Notes under the pieces: model-generated | What the model was told of the DNA's origin: nothing | The model's input: only the letters and a program-made list of their open reading frames with translations | Databases searched by the model: none | Source: Deltaproteobacteria bacterium | Lineage (GTDB): Bacteria; Desulfobacterota; Binatia; UBA12015 | DNA: 42,637 nt | Assembly: GCA_016874715.1 (NCBI GenBank) | Contig: VGTK01000028.1 | Coordinates: 1 to 42,637, forward strand | Reading direction: 5' to 3' | Part shown: piece by piece, positions 30,034-39,073 of the stretch | How the letters are laid out: each line of letters opens with the position of its first letter | How positions within the stretch are numbered: the first letter of the stretch is position 1 | Program-made: the position numbers and the translations under genes

Positions 30034-31968
30034 ATGGCTAGCAAGGACACTTTCGCGAGGATCATTCAGGAAGACCGGGCCGCCCACGAGACCAAGAGCT
30101 GGAAGGGCTCGTTCCTGGACTACCTCGAGAAGGTTCGCGAAGACCCCACCATCCCCAAGCTCGCGCACGCGAGACTCTACGATCTGATCATCCGCTCCGG
30201 CAGCGAAGACATCCAGTCCACCGAAGACGCCGGCGCCAAGCGGCTGTACAAGGACGACCCGCTCAAGGTCTACAACTTCTTCCGCGACGAGTTCTTCGGC
30301 ATCGAGAAGACGGTTTCGCAGATCGTCCGGTACTTCCACTCCGCCTCGCTCAAGGGCGAGGAGAGCCGCCAGGTCCTCTACCTCATGGGACCGGTCGGCT
30401 CCGGCAAGAGCTCCCTGGTCGAGCGGCTGCAGCGCGGCCTCGAGGAGTCGGAACCCTTCTACGCGATCGCGGGCTCGACCATGAACGAGGAGCCCCTGCA
30501 GCTCATCCCGAAGCACCTGCGCAAGGAATTCGAGAAGATGCTTGGCGTGCACATCGAGGGAGACATCTCACCGGTCACCCGATTCCGCCTCGAGCAGGAA
30601 TTCGGCGGCAGGTACGAGGACTTTCCTGTGGAGATGCGGGACTTCTCGAAGCGGGCGCGCGTCGGCATCGGCGTGGTTCCCCCGGTCGACCCGAACAACC
30701 AGGACACCTCCGTCCTCATCGGCAGCGAGGACATCTCGAAGCTCGACGTCTACTCCGAGGGCGATCCGCGCGTCCTCGACCTCAATGGCGCGCTCAACGT
30801 GGGCAACCGCGGCGTGGTCGAGTTCATCGAGGTGTTCAAGAACGAGACCGAGTACCTCCACGCCATGATCACGGCGACCCAGGAGAAGGTCATTCCCGCA
30901 CCGGGCCGGCACGGGATGGTCCACGTCGACACCGTGATCATCGCGCACTCGAACGAGGCCGAGTGGCAGAAGTTCAAGGCCGACCACACCAACGAGGCGA
31001 TCCTCGACCGCATCGTCGTGGTGAAGGTGCCCTACAACCTGCGCCTGTCCGAGGAGGTGAAGATCTACCAGAAGATCATCCGCCACTCGGACTTCCGCGC
31101 GCACGTCGCGCCCCACACCCTCGAGGTGGCGTCGATGTTCGCCATCCTGTCGCGCCTCGAGCCCAGCGCGAAGTGCGACGTGATGACCAAGCTCAAGCTC
31201 TACAACGGCGAGGAAGTCGTCGAGAAGGGCAAGACCAAGAGAATCGACGTCCGCGAGCTGCGCGACGAGACCAAGCGCGAAGGCATGAGCGGCATCTCGA
31301 CGCGCTTCATCATGAAGGCCCTCGACAACGCGCTGTCCGACAACGTCGACGGAAACTGCATCAACCCGATCAACGTGCGCGAGGCGCTGATCACGATGGT
31401 CAAGGAAGCGGATCTCGCCGACGACGAGCGCAAGCGGCTGCTCGAGTTCCTGCAGGACGTGCTGCACAAGGAGTACCTCGAGATCCTGGAAAAGGAGATC
31501 ACCAAGGCCTTCGTCTACTCCTACCAGGAGCAGGCGGAATCTCTCTTCCAGAACTACCTCGACCACGCCGAAGCCTTCGTGAACAAGACGCGCGTGAAGG
31601 ACCGCAACACGAAGGAGGAGCTGCACGCAGACGAGGGCTTTCTCAAGTCGATCGAGGAGCAGATCGCGATCATCGGCTCGGCGGCCGACGGCTTCCGCCA
31701 GGAGGTCATCGCCTACCTCTGGGCGACCTCGCGCCGCGGCGAGACCATCTCCTACCTGAGCTACGAGCCGCTGAAGGAAGCGATCGAGAAGAAGCTCATG
31801 ACCTCGGTCCGCGACATCTCGCGCATCATCACGAAGGCGCGGACGCGCGACGAGGATCAGACCCAGAAGTACAACGCGATGGTCTCGAACCTCCTGGATC
31901 ACGGCTACTGCGAGAGCTGCGTCGACGTGGTGCTCAAGTACGCCGCGAACAACCTCTGGAAGGACTGA
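30034..31968 (+). CDS. prkA: PrkA serine/threonine kinase-like AAA protein
   Basis: The 644-residue protein belongs to the PrkA/YeaG family, with GPVGSGKS (Walker A near residues 119-126), an AAA domain to about residue 380 and a PrkA C-terminal domain. It is a stress kinase or protease-linked AAA protein: YeaG in E. coli acts in nitrogen starvation, PrkA in Bacillus sporulation. AGGAG lies nine bases before ATG 30034. The next gene yeaH starts at the base after the stop, and spoVR 19 bp later: the classic three-gene unit. Sequence is closely similar to known members across its length. Confidence 0.97.
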   Translation: MASKDTFARIIQEDRAAHETKSWKGSFLDYLEKVREDPTIPKLAHARLYDLIIRSGSEDIQSTEDAGAKRLYKDDPLKVYNFFRDEFFGIEKTVSQIVRYFHSASLKGEESRQVLYLMGPVGSGKSSLVERLQRGLEESEPFYAIAGSTMNEEPLQLIPKHLRKEFEKMLGVHIEGDISPVTRFRLEQEFGGRYEDFPVEMRDFSKRARVGIGVVPPVDPNNQDTSVLIGSEDISKLDVYSEGDPRVLDLNGALNVGNRGVVEFIEVFKNETEYLHAMITATQEKVIPAPGRHGMVHVDTVIIAHSNEAEWQKFKADHTNEAILDRIVVVKVPYNLRLSEEVKIYQKIIRHSDFRAHVAPHTLEVASMFAILSRLEPSAKCDVMTKLKLYNGEEVVEKGKTKRIDVRELRDETKREGMSGISTRFIMKALDNALSDNVDGNCINPINVREALITMVKEADLADDERKRLLEFLQDVLHKEYLEILEKEITKAFVYSYQEQAESLFQNYLDHAEAFVNKTRVKDRNTKEELHADEGFLKSIEEQIAIIGSAADGFRQEVIAYLWATSRRGETISYLSYEPLKEAIEKKLMTSVRDISRIITKARTRDEDQTQKYNAMVSNLLDHGYCESCVDVVLKYAANNLWKD

Positions 31969-33201
31969 GTGCCCGGCGCCGTCTTCCGGCCGTTTCGCCG
32001 TTCCGAGGCCGAGCGCAGCGATCGCAGCGCAGGCGACCGGCTACGCCACCGCGAGAAGGTGCGCGAGTCGATCCGCGAGAACATCGCCGACATCGTCGCC
32101 GAGGAATCGATCATCGGTAAGAGCGGCGACAAGATCATCAAGGTCCCGATCCGCGGCCTGCGCGAGTACCGGTTCGTCTACGGGGACAACGCCCCCGGAG
32201 CGGGTCAGGGGGACGGCCAGACGCAGCCCGGCGACGTGGTCGGCAAGGGCAGGAAGGAGGGGCCGGGCCAGGGCGACAAGGCCGGCGACAAGCCCGGGCA
32301 GGACTTCTACGAGACCGACGTCACGCTCGACGAGCTCATCGACATCATGTTCGAGGATCTCGAGCTGCCCGATCTCGAGCGGCGCGCGCTCCGCAAGATC
32401 CCGGCGGAGCGAATGGCGAAGCGCAAGGGATACCGGCAGGTCGGCATCCGGATCCGCCTCGACAAGCGGCGCACGGCGCGGGAACGCGTGCGCCGCATCC
32501 TCGCGACGCGGCGACTTTCCGGACAGTCGCCGCGTCCTCCCGGAACGTCGGCGGCCGAGGCCGACCGGCAGCGCAAGCCCTTCCACACCGAGGACCTGAC
32601 CTACCGCCACGTCGTGACCGACGTGCGCAATGAGTCCAACGCCGTGGTCATGTGCATCATGGACACCTCGGGGTCCATGGACACGATGAAGAAGTATCTC
32701 GCGCGCAGCTACTTCTTCCTCCTGTACCAGTTCATCGCCACCAAGTACCGGTCGGTCGAGCTGATCTTCATCGCGCACCACACCGAGGCCCGGGAGGTCA
32801 CGGAGGACGAGTTCTTCCACAAGGCGGAATCGGGCGGGACCTTCATCTCGTCGGGTTACCAGAGGGCACTCGACATCATCGAGGAGCGCTACCATCCGTC
32901 GCTGTGGAACATCTACGTGTTCCACTGCTCCGACGGCGACAACTTCGACTCCGACAACCCGGCGGCCCTGCGCACCGCGCGCCAGCTCGCCGAGGTCGCG
33001 AACCTGTTCGGCTACGGCGAGATCAAGCCGCTCGGCTCGCGCTACTACGAGAGCTCGATGCTGAACCTGTTCCGCCGCCTCGACGCCGACAACTTCCAGA
33101 CCGTGGTGATCGAGCGCAAGGAAGACATCTGGCCGTCGTTCCGCGCCTTCCTGTCCAAGGACCGGGCCCGGGTCGCGGACGACGCCGCGGCACCCGCCTG
33201 A
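31969..33201 (+). CDS. yeaH: YeaH (DUF444) von Willebrand A-like protein
   Basis: The 410-residue protein has a DUF444/VWA fold with a MIDAS-like site DTSGSMDTM near residues 228-238, and CSDGDNFDSDN further along. A Gly/Gln/Lys-rich flexible region at residues about 76-107 is typical. It works with PrkA and SpoVR in stress survival, perhaps as a scaffold. GTG at 31969 is the base after the prkA stop, so translation is coupled. The 19-bp gap before spoVR has its own GGAG. Confidence 0.96.
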   Translation: MPGAVFRPFRRSEAERSDRSAGDRLRHREKVRESIRENIADIVAEESIIGKSGDKIIKVPIRGLREYRFVYGDNAPGAGQGDGQTQPGDVVGKGRKEGPGQGDKAGDKPGQDFYETDVTLDELIDIMFEDLELPDLERRALRKIPAERMAKRKGYRQVGIRIRLDKRRTARERVRRILATRRLSGQSPRPPGTSAAEADRQRKPFHTEDLTYRHVVTDVRNESNAVVMCIMDTSGSMDTMKKYLARSYFFLLYQFIATKYRSVELIFIAHHTEAREVTEDEFFHKAESGGTFISSGYQRALDIIEERYHPSLWNIYVFHCSDGDNFDSDNPAALRTARQLAEVANLFGYGEIKPLGSRYYESSMLNLFRRLDADNFQTVVIERKEDIWPSFRAFLSKDRARVADDAAAPA

Positions 33202-33220
33202 CGCGACGCCCGGAGACACC

Positions 33221-34648
33221 ATGCCGGACTACTCGATCGCCGACCTCGAGCGCTGGGACGAGCGCATCCGCGAGCAGGCCGCGGCGTTCGGTCTCGACGT
33301 GTACCCGCAGGAGTTCGAGATCTGCGACCACAACGACATGCTCGGGTACATGGCCTACTCGGGAATGCCGTCGCACTACCCGCACTGGTCGTACGGCAAG
33401 TCGTTCGAGAAGCTGAAGACCATGTACGACTACGGGGTCTCCGGGCTGCCGTACGAGATGGTCATCAATTCGAACCCTGCCCTCGCCTACCTGATGCGGG
33501 ACAACAGCCTCTGTCTGCAGATCCTCACCATCGCCCATGTGTACGGGCACAACGACTTCTTCAAGAACAACTTCAACTTCCGGCAGACGCGGGCCGAGTT
33601 CACGCTCGGAACGTTCAAGGCGCACGCCCACCGCGTGCGCTCCTACGTCGAGGACCCGTCGATCGGCTACGAGCGGGTCGAGTCCATTCTCGACGCCGCG
33701 CACGCGATCTCGTTCGAGATGCGGCGCAATCGCGCCATCCGCAAGCTGTCCCAGGACGAGGAGAGACAGCGCCTCTACGAGGCGTCGCAGCCGCGCCCCG
33801 ACCCGTTTCGCAAGCTCCACCGCGCTCCCGAGTACCAGGCGCCCGATCTTCGCCGTGTGCCTGCGGTGCCGGAGGAGGACCTGCTGCTCTTCATCCGCGA
33901 CCACAATCCCTACCTTGCGGAGTGGGAGCGCGATCTGCTGACGATCGTGCACGAAGAAGCCTGCTACTTCCTGCCGCAGATCGAGACCAAGATCATGAAC
34001 GAGGGCTGGGCTTCGTACTGGCACCGCGAGATCCTGAACGCGCTCGAGCTGCCGTCGGAGCTCCACCTGGAGTTCCTCGTGCGACACAACCAGGTCGTGC
34101 GGCCGCATCCGGGAGGACTCAACCCGTACCACATCGGCCTCAAGGTCTGGGACGAGATCCGGCGGCTGCACGACGACCCCACGTCGGAGGAGAAGCGCGC
34201 GGCCAGCCTCGGGGGCGGCGGACGCGACGCCCTGTTCGAGACGCGCTCCGTCGATCGCGACGCGTCGTTCCTGCGGCGCTACCTCTCCGAGAAGCTGATG
34301 CGCGAGCTGGACCTCTTCCAGTACGAGCAGCGCAACGAGGACCACGTCGTCACGAAGGTCTCCGACCAGGAGAGCTGGCGTGAGGTGAAGGATACGCTGA
34401 TCCGCAGCGTCGGCACGGGGACGATCCCCGTCATCAAGATCACCGACGCGGACTTCGGCGGCAATCGCACGTTGTACATGGTCCACGAGCACGACGGCCG
34501 CGACCTGCTGCTCGAGTACGCCGAGCGCACCCTGCAGCACCTCCACCGGCTGTGGGGTCGTGAGGTCGCCCTCGAGAGCCTGATCGACGGAAAGAAGACG
34601 CTGCTCGCGTTCGGCGACCACGGCTTCGCCGCGAAGCCGGCGCGTTAG
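33221..34648 (+). CDS. spoVR: SpoVR family protein
   Basis: The 475-residue protein opens with the SpoVR N-domain (ERWDERIREQAAAFGLDVYP), then CDHNDMLGYMAYSGMPSHYP, HWSYGKSFEKLKTMY and YGVSGLPYEMVINSNPALAY, and continues with HNDFFKNNFNFRQT and a histidine/Trp-rich core. It is widely present together with PrkA and YeaH; its function is unknown though needed for spore cortex in Bacillus. Length is standard. ATG at 33221 has GGAG seven bases upstream. The FmdB-type gene starts two bases after its stop and may be in the same transcript. Confidence 0.96.
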   Translation: MPDYSIADLERWDERIREQAAAFGLDVYPQEFEICDHNDMLGYMAYSGMPSHYPHWSYGKSFEKLKTMYDYGVSGLPYEMVINSNPALAYLMRDNSLCLQILTIAHVYGHNDFFKNNFNFRQTRAEFTLGTFKAHAHRVRSYVEDPSIGYERVESILDAAHAISFEMRRNRAIRKLSQDEERQRLYEASQPRPDPFRKLHRAPEYQAPDLRRVPAVPEEDLLLFIRDHNPYLAEWERDLLTIVHEEACYFLPQIETKIMNEGWASYWHREILNALELPSELHLEFLVRHNQVVRPHPGGLNPYHIGLKVWDEIRRLHDDPTSEEKRAASLGGGGRDALFETRSVDRDASFLRRYLSEKLMRELDLFQYEQRNEDHVVTKVSDQESWREVKDTLIRSVGTGTIPVIKITDADFGGNRTLYMVHEHDGRDLLLEYAERTLQHLHRLWGREVALESLIDGKKTLLAFGDHGFAAKPAR

Positions 34649-34650
34649 GC

Positions 34651-35025
34651 GTGCCGATCTACGAGTACCACTGCGCGCCCTGCCGGCGCCGCGTGCAGGT
34701 CCTCACGCTGCGTGCCAGCGAGGCTCCCGATCCGGTCTGCGATCGCTGCGGCAGCCGCGACTCGCGGCGCGTCCCCTCGCGCTTCGCGGTTGCGCGATCC
34801 GAGGAGAGCCGGCTCGACGCCCTGGCCGACCCCGCGGGGCTCGCCGACCTCGACGAGGGCGATCCGCGCAGCGTCGCCCGCTGGCTGCGGTGCGTGGGCA
34901 GGGAAGCGGGCGACGACGTCGGTGGACCCGAGTTCGACGGCATGGTCGACGAGCTCGAGGCGGGCGGTGACGCGCTCGACGCACCGGACGACGGCCACGG
35001 CACGCCCGGCGGCGACGACGCCTGA
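34651..35025 (+). CDS. FmdB-type zinc-ribbon protein
   Basis: The N-terminal 40 residues, MPIYEYHCAPCRRRVQVLT with CDRCGS, form the four-Cys FmdB zinc ribbon (CxxC and CxxC). The remaining 80 residues are acidic, ending in a DDGHGTPGGDD-rich tail and contain DPRSVARWLRCVGREAGDD. The family is called a regulatory protein by analogy only and its role is unclear. GTG at 34651 follows the spoVR stop by two bases and converges with moeA after 14 bp. Co-transcription with prkA-yeaH-spoVR is likely. Confidence 0.9.
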   Translation: MPIYEYHCAPCRRRVQVLTLRASEAPDPVCDRCGSRDSRRVPSRFAVARSEESRLDALADPAGLADLDEGDPRSVARWLRCVGREAGDDVGGPEFDGMVDELEAGGDALDAPDDGHGTPGGDDA

Positions 35026-35039
35026 CCGCGCACGGCGCC

Positions 35040-36281
35040 TCAAGCGAAGGGATGCTCGGGTGACGGCGTGTGCACCGGCCCGATGCGCAGCGCCGTCACC
35101 CGGCTGCCCGCGGCGAGCTCGTCGATGCCCGGCGGGCTGATGGCGAGGCAGTCGGCCAGCGACAGCGAGCGCAGCACGCCGGAGCTCTGCGTGCCGGTCG
35201 GCGACGCGAGGAGGACATCGCCGTCGCGTCGCAGGGTGCAGCGCACCAGCTCGCAGAGCCCCTTCGCGGTGCGCACGCTCCGTTCCATGACGACCTCGAC
35301 GGTCGGCGCGTGGACGTGCTTCATCCCGAGCGCCCGGCGCAGCGCCGGCGCGACGTACAGTTCGAAGCACACGAGCGAGGACACCGGGTTCCCGGGCAGG
35401 CCGAAGTAGAGGCGTCCGTCGCGAGCCGCGAAGGTGATCGGCTTGCCGGGCTTCTGCGCCACCTGCCAGAAGCGGCGCTCGAGGCCCTGCTCGTCCATGA
35501 CCTCCTTCACGAAGTCGAAGTCGCCCACCGAGACGCCGCCCGTCGAGAGCACGGCGTCGAAGCCGCGGGTGGCGGCAAAGGCCTCACGGAGCGCGTCGCG
35601 CGTGTCGCGCACGATGCCGAAGACGACCGCGTCGCCGCCGACCTCCTCGACCGCGGCCGCCAGAGTGTACGCGTTCGAGTTGTAGATCCGACCGGGAGCG
35701 AGCGGCCGCCCGAGATCGACCAGCTCGTCGCCGGTCGCGAGCACGGCCACGCGCGGCCGCACGGCCACGCGCACCGTCGGCAGCCCCAGCGAAGCGATCA
35801 GCCCGATGTCCGCCGGCCGGAGCACGCGGCCGACCTCGAGCACGCGGTCGCCCGCGCGCAGATCCTCGCCGACCGGGCGCACGAACTCGCCCGGGTGTGG
35901 CGCGTGCCGGACGGCGACCGTGGAGCCGTCGGTCGACGTGTCCTCGACCTTGACCACCGCGTCCGCGCCCTCGGGCAGCGCGCCGCCGGTCATGATCCGG
36001 ATCGCCTCGCCGCTCCCGACCGTCCCCTCGGGAGCGTCCCCGGCGGCGATCGTCGCGACCACCCGCAGGCGAACCGGGGCGGCATCGGAGGAGCCCGCCA
36101 GGTCGGCGCTGCGCACCGCGAAGCCGTCCATCTGCGAGTTCCGGAATGGCGGGATGTCGATACCCGCGACCACCTCCCGTGCCAGAACCCGCCCGCGCGC
36201 CACGGCGATGCCGACCTCTTCGGCCGCGAGCGGCACCACGTCCGACAGGACCTGCGCGATGGCCTCGGCAACGGAGATCAC
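35040..36281 (-). CDS. moeA: Molybdopterin molybdenumtransferase MoeA
   Basis: The 413-residue protein inserts molybdate into adenylyl-molybdopterin. It has MTGGALPEGADAVVKVEDT, the MoCF-binding region ATGDELVDLG and IYNSNAYTL, STGGVSVGDFDFVKEVMDE, and LYFGLPGNPVSSLVCFE. The length is typical. GTG at 36281 is the likely start; upstream frame to 36683 shows no homology. A weak GGGAGG lies further upstream than usual, so another start nearby is possible. It is divergent from ntrB with about 160 bp between starts; no other Mo-cofactor genes are seen. Confidence 0.95.
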   Translation of the reverse strand: MISVAEAIAQVLSDVVPLAAEEVGIAVARGRVLAREVVAGIDIPPFRNSQMDGFAVRSADLAGSSDAAPVRLRVVATIAAGDAPEGTVGSGEAIRIMTGGALPEGADAVVKVEDTSTDGSTVAVRHAPHPGEFVRPVGEDLRAGDRVLEVGRVLRPADIGLIASLGLPTVRVAVRPRVAVLATGDELVDLGRPLAPGRIYNSNAYTLAAAVEEVGGDAVVFGIVRDTRDALREAFAATRGFDAVLSTGGVSVGDFDFVKEVMDEQGLERRFWQVAQKPGKPITFAARDGRLYFGLPGNPVSSLVCFELYVAPALRRALGMKHVHAPTVEVVMERSVRTAKGLCELVRCTLRRDGDVLLASPTGTQSSGVLRSLSLADCLAISPPGIDELAAGSRVTALRIGPVHTPSPEHPFA

Positions 36282-36380
36282 CAGGCTGATGTCGCCTCCC
36301 ACCCGTGCCGGGTCAAGGCCACGAGGCCGTCGCGACAGGCTGCCCGCTTGCTTAACGGAAGGCGCCGATCCCGAAACATG

Positions 36381-36391
36381 CGGAAATTCCG
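36381..36391. promoter_or_regulatory. 11-bp palindrome in the moeA-ntrB divergent region
   Basis: CGGAAATTCCG is a perfect inverted repeat around a central A, 54 bp before the ntrB start. It is in the AT-richest part of this 163-bp gap. Possible operator for either gene; no known consensus is claimed. Confidence 0.35.
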
Positions 36392-36444
36392 GTTCAGACC
36401 ATCGCTTCTCGGCGATTCCGTGCTTAATTAGTGGGCATGTGCGT

Positions 36445-37551
36445 ATGACACGGGCAGAATCCCGCTTCCTCGGCGAGCACTGGCTCAACGTGCTGGAGAG
36501 TCTGGACGACGGCCTGATCGTCATCAACGACCAGCACAGCCTCGAGTTCATGAACGAGGGCGCGGCCCAGCTGACCGGCCTGTCCACGGCGCAGTCCATC
36601 GGCATGCCGGCGGCCCGAGTGTTTGGCGGGAACCCGTGGCTGCTCGACCTGCTGCAGGCGACGCGCGCCTCCGGCGTGCGCAACGTCCGCGGCGACGCTG
36701 CGCTCTACGGGCGCCACGGCCACACGCGACCGGTTCGCGCCGCGGCCACGCTGCTGGTCAGCGACGACGGCGCGGTGGTCGGCGCCCTCCTGACGCTGCA
36801 CGACCTGAGCTACCAGCGGGAGCTCGAATCGCGCTCCCGCGACGCGGACCGCCTCGGGCAGCTCGAGATCCTGCTCGCCGGCCTCGCTCACGAGATCAAG
36901 AACCCGCTCTCCGGGATGCGCGGGGCGGCGCAGCTCCTGTCGGCGAACCAGGCAGACGGGCACCGCTCGCGCGAGTGTACCCAGATCATCCTCGACGAGA
37001 TCGACCGGCTGAACAGCCTGATGGCGCAGCTGCTCGATCTGACGGGCCCGCCACGGCTCGAACGCCTCGGCGTCAACATTCACGAGATCATCGACCGCGT
37101 CCTCGCGATCGAGGGAGCGGGGCGCGGCGGGCGCCTGCGCTTCGTGCGCGCCTTCGATCCCAGCCTCCCCGACGTCCACGGCGACGCCGGCCGTCTGACG
37201 CAGGTGCTGCTGAACCTCGTCCGCAATGCGGTCGAGGTGTCACCGCCCGGCGGGACGATCACCCTCACGACGCGCATGGAGACGTCCTACTACGTCGCCG
37301 GCGCGAACGGCCGCGAGCAGTTCCTGTCGCTCGACGTGAGCGACCAGGGCCCGGGCATCCCGCCCGACGACCTGAGCCGCATCTTCTCGCCGTTCTTCAC
37401 CACCAAGGATGGCGGCACCGGCCTCGGACTCGCCATCAGCCAGCGCATCATCACCGAGCACGGCGGCGTGCTGCGCGTCCAGACGGAGCCCGGTGCGGGT
37501 TCCATCTTCACCGTGACCCTGCCGGTCGATCGAGGCAATCACCATGTCTGA
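36445..37551 (+). CDS. ntrB: NtrB-type sensor histidine kinase
   Basis: The 368-residue soluble kinase contains a PAS domain (residues about 12-120, VLESLDDGLIVINDQHSLEF), the H-box GLAHEIKNPLSGMRGAAQLL, a dimerisation helix, N-box QVLLNLVRNAVEVSP, G1 DQGPGIPPDD and G2 DGGTGLGLAIS. No membrane segments, as for NtrB that senses PII signals in the cytoplasm. The ATG at 36445 is used; GTG at 36439, in frame, is an alternative. It overlaps ntrC by eight bases. Transcription of this pair is divergent from moeA. The call is by full domain order and by its partner. Confidence 0.93.
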   Translation: MTRAESRFLGEHWLNVLESLDDGLIVINDQHSLEFMNEGAAQLTGLSTAQSIGMPAARVFGGNPWLLDLLQATRASGVRNVRGDAALYGRHGHTRPVRAAATLLVSDDGAVVGALLTLHDLSYQRELESRSRDADRLGQLEILLAGLAHEIKNPLSGMRGAAQLLSANQADGHRSRECTQIILDEIDRLNSLMAQLLDLTGPPRLERLGVNIHEIIDRVLAIEGAGRGGRLRFVRAFDPSLPDVHGDAGRLTQVLLNLVRNAVEVSPPGGTITLTTRMETSYYVAGANGREQFLSLDVSDQGPGIPPDDLSRIFSPFFTTKDGGTGLGLAISQRIITEHGGVLRVQTEPGAGSIFTVTLPVDRGNHHV

Positions 37552-38992
37552 CACACCCACTTCGGCACGGATCCTCGTCGCCGACGACGAGCGCTCGATC
37601 CGCTGGGTGCTGTCGGAAGCCCTGAGCGCCGACGGCCACCAGGTGAACGAGGCGTCGACCGGCACGGACGCCCTCGCGATCCTCAACCGCGGGGCGATCG
37701 ACGTCGCGTTCCTCGACATCCGCATGCCCGACATGAACGGGCTCGACGTCGTCAGCAAGGCCCGCGAGGCAGGCTGCCAGACGACCCTGATCGTCATGAC
37801 CGCGCAGACCACGATGGCCAACGCCGTCGAGGCGATGAAGCGTGGGGCCTACGACTACCTCACCAAGCCCTTCGACCTCGACGTGGTGCGCATGCTGGTG
37901 ACGCGCGTCCTCGAGACCCGCCAGCTGTCGAGCGAGGTGAGCGTTCTCAAAGGCGAGCTGCGCAAGCGCTACGAGGTCGGCGTCGACATCATCGGCCGGT
38001 CGCCGGCGATGCAGAACATCTACAAGCTCCTCGGCCGGGTCGCCAAGAACGATGCGACCGTCCTGATCGAGGGCGAGAGCGGTACCGGCAAGGAGCTCAT
38101 CGCGAAGGCGATCCACTACCACTCGCCACGCTGGCAGGGGCCGTTCGTCGCGCTCAACTGCTCGGCGATCCCGCGCGAGCTGCTCGAGAGCGAGCTCTTC
38201 GGCTTCGAGCGCGGCGCGTTCACCGGTGCCATCGAGCGGCGCGCCGGCAAGTTCGAGCAGGCTGCCGGCGGCTCCCTGTTTCTCGACGAGGTCGCGGACA
38301 TGCCGCTCGAGCTGCAGGCGAAGCTGCTGCGAGTCCTGCAGGAGCGCGAGTTCACCCGTGTCGGCGGGCGCGAGAGCCTGCGCACCGACGTCCGCATCGT
38401 CGCCGCGACCAACCAGGAGCTCCTGCGCGCGGTCCGTGCCGCACGCTTCCGCGAGGACCTGTACTTCCGCCTCAACGTGGTGCCGGTCCACGTACCGCCG
38501 CTGCGCGAGCGCAAGAGCGACATCCCGGAGCTGATCCGCTTCTTCGTCGCCAAGATCAACCGCGACCTCGGCACCGAGATGACCGGCATCGCACCGGCCG
38601 CCGAGGCGATGCTGATGCAGTACGGCTGGCCAGGCAACGTCCGCGAGCTGGAGAACTCGCTCGTCCGTGCAGCCGTGCTCGCACCCGGTCGCACGTTGAT
38701 GCCGACGGACTTCGCCCTCTCCGAGGTCAATCTGCCGAGCAGCAACGGCGATTCGCTCGCCGAGGTCGTCCGCCGGCGCACCCGCAACCAGTTCGAGGCG
38801 CACGGCGAGCGCGACCCAGTCGACGTCTACGCGACCCTCCTCATGGAGTTCGAGCGGCCTCTGCTCGAGGCCACGCTCGAGCGGACCAACGGCAACCAGG
38901 TGCGCGCCGCGCAGATCCTCGGCATCAACCGCAACACGCTGCGCAAGAAGCTCACGCAGCTGGGACTCACGCCGCGTCGCGCGACCGGCTGA
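37544..38992 (+). CDS. ntrC: NtrC sigma54-dependent response regulator
   Basis: The 482-residue protein has a receiver domain with phospho-acceptor D58 (AFLDIRMPDMNG), a sigma54 AAA+ domain with Walker A GESGTGKE (residues 177-184), GAFTGA (224-229) that contacts sigma54, Walker B GGSLFLDEVADM, and a Fis-type HTH (NQVRAAQILGINRNTLRKKL). It activates nitrogen genes from sigma54 promoters on phosphorylation by NtrB. ATG at 37544 overlaps the ntrB stop (ATGTCTGA). It converges with dinG across 81 bp. No glnA, glnB or sigma54 gene is in the window. Confidence 0.96.
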   Translation: MSDTPTSARILVADDERSIRWVLSEALSADGHQVNEASTGTDALAILNRGAIDVAFLDIRMPDMNGLDVVSKAREAGCQTTLIVMTAQTTMANAVEAMKRGAYDYLTKPFDLDVVRMLVTRVLETRQLSSEVSVLKGELRKRYEVGVDIIGRSPAMQNIYKLLGRVAKNDATVLIEGESGTGKELIAKAIHYHSPRWQGPFVALNCSAIPRELLESELFGFERGAFTGAIERRAGKFEQAAGGSLFLDEVADMPLELQAKLLRVLQEREFTRVGGRESLRTDVRIVAATNQELLRAVRAARFREDLYFRLNVVPVHVPPLRERKSDIPELIRFFVAKINRDLGTEMTGIAPAAEAMLMQYGWPGNVRELENSLVRAAVLAPGRTLMPTDFALSEVNLPSSNGDSLAEVVRRRTRNQFEAHGERDPVDVYATLLMEFERPLLEATLERTNGNQVRAAQILGINRNTLRKKLTQLGLTPRRATG

Positions 38993-39073
38993 GCGCCGGC
39001 GACGGACCGTGCTCGCATCCCACTGCGCCGCCGTCGGTCGGTGCCTCCCGTCCACTGCGCCGTCCGTGCCGCG

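Noticed and set aside
36282..36444. Sigma54 promoter upstream of ntrB
   Set aside because: A GG...GC pair near 36411-36423 has nine bases between, not ten, and otherwise poor match to TGGCAC-N5-TTGC.
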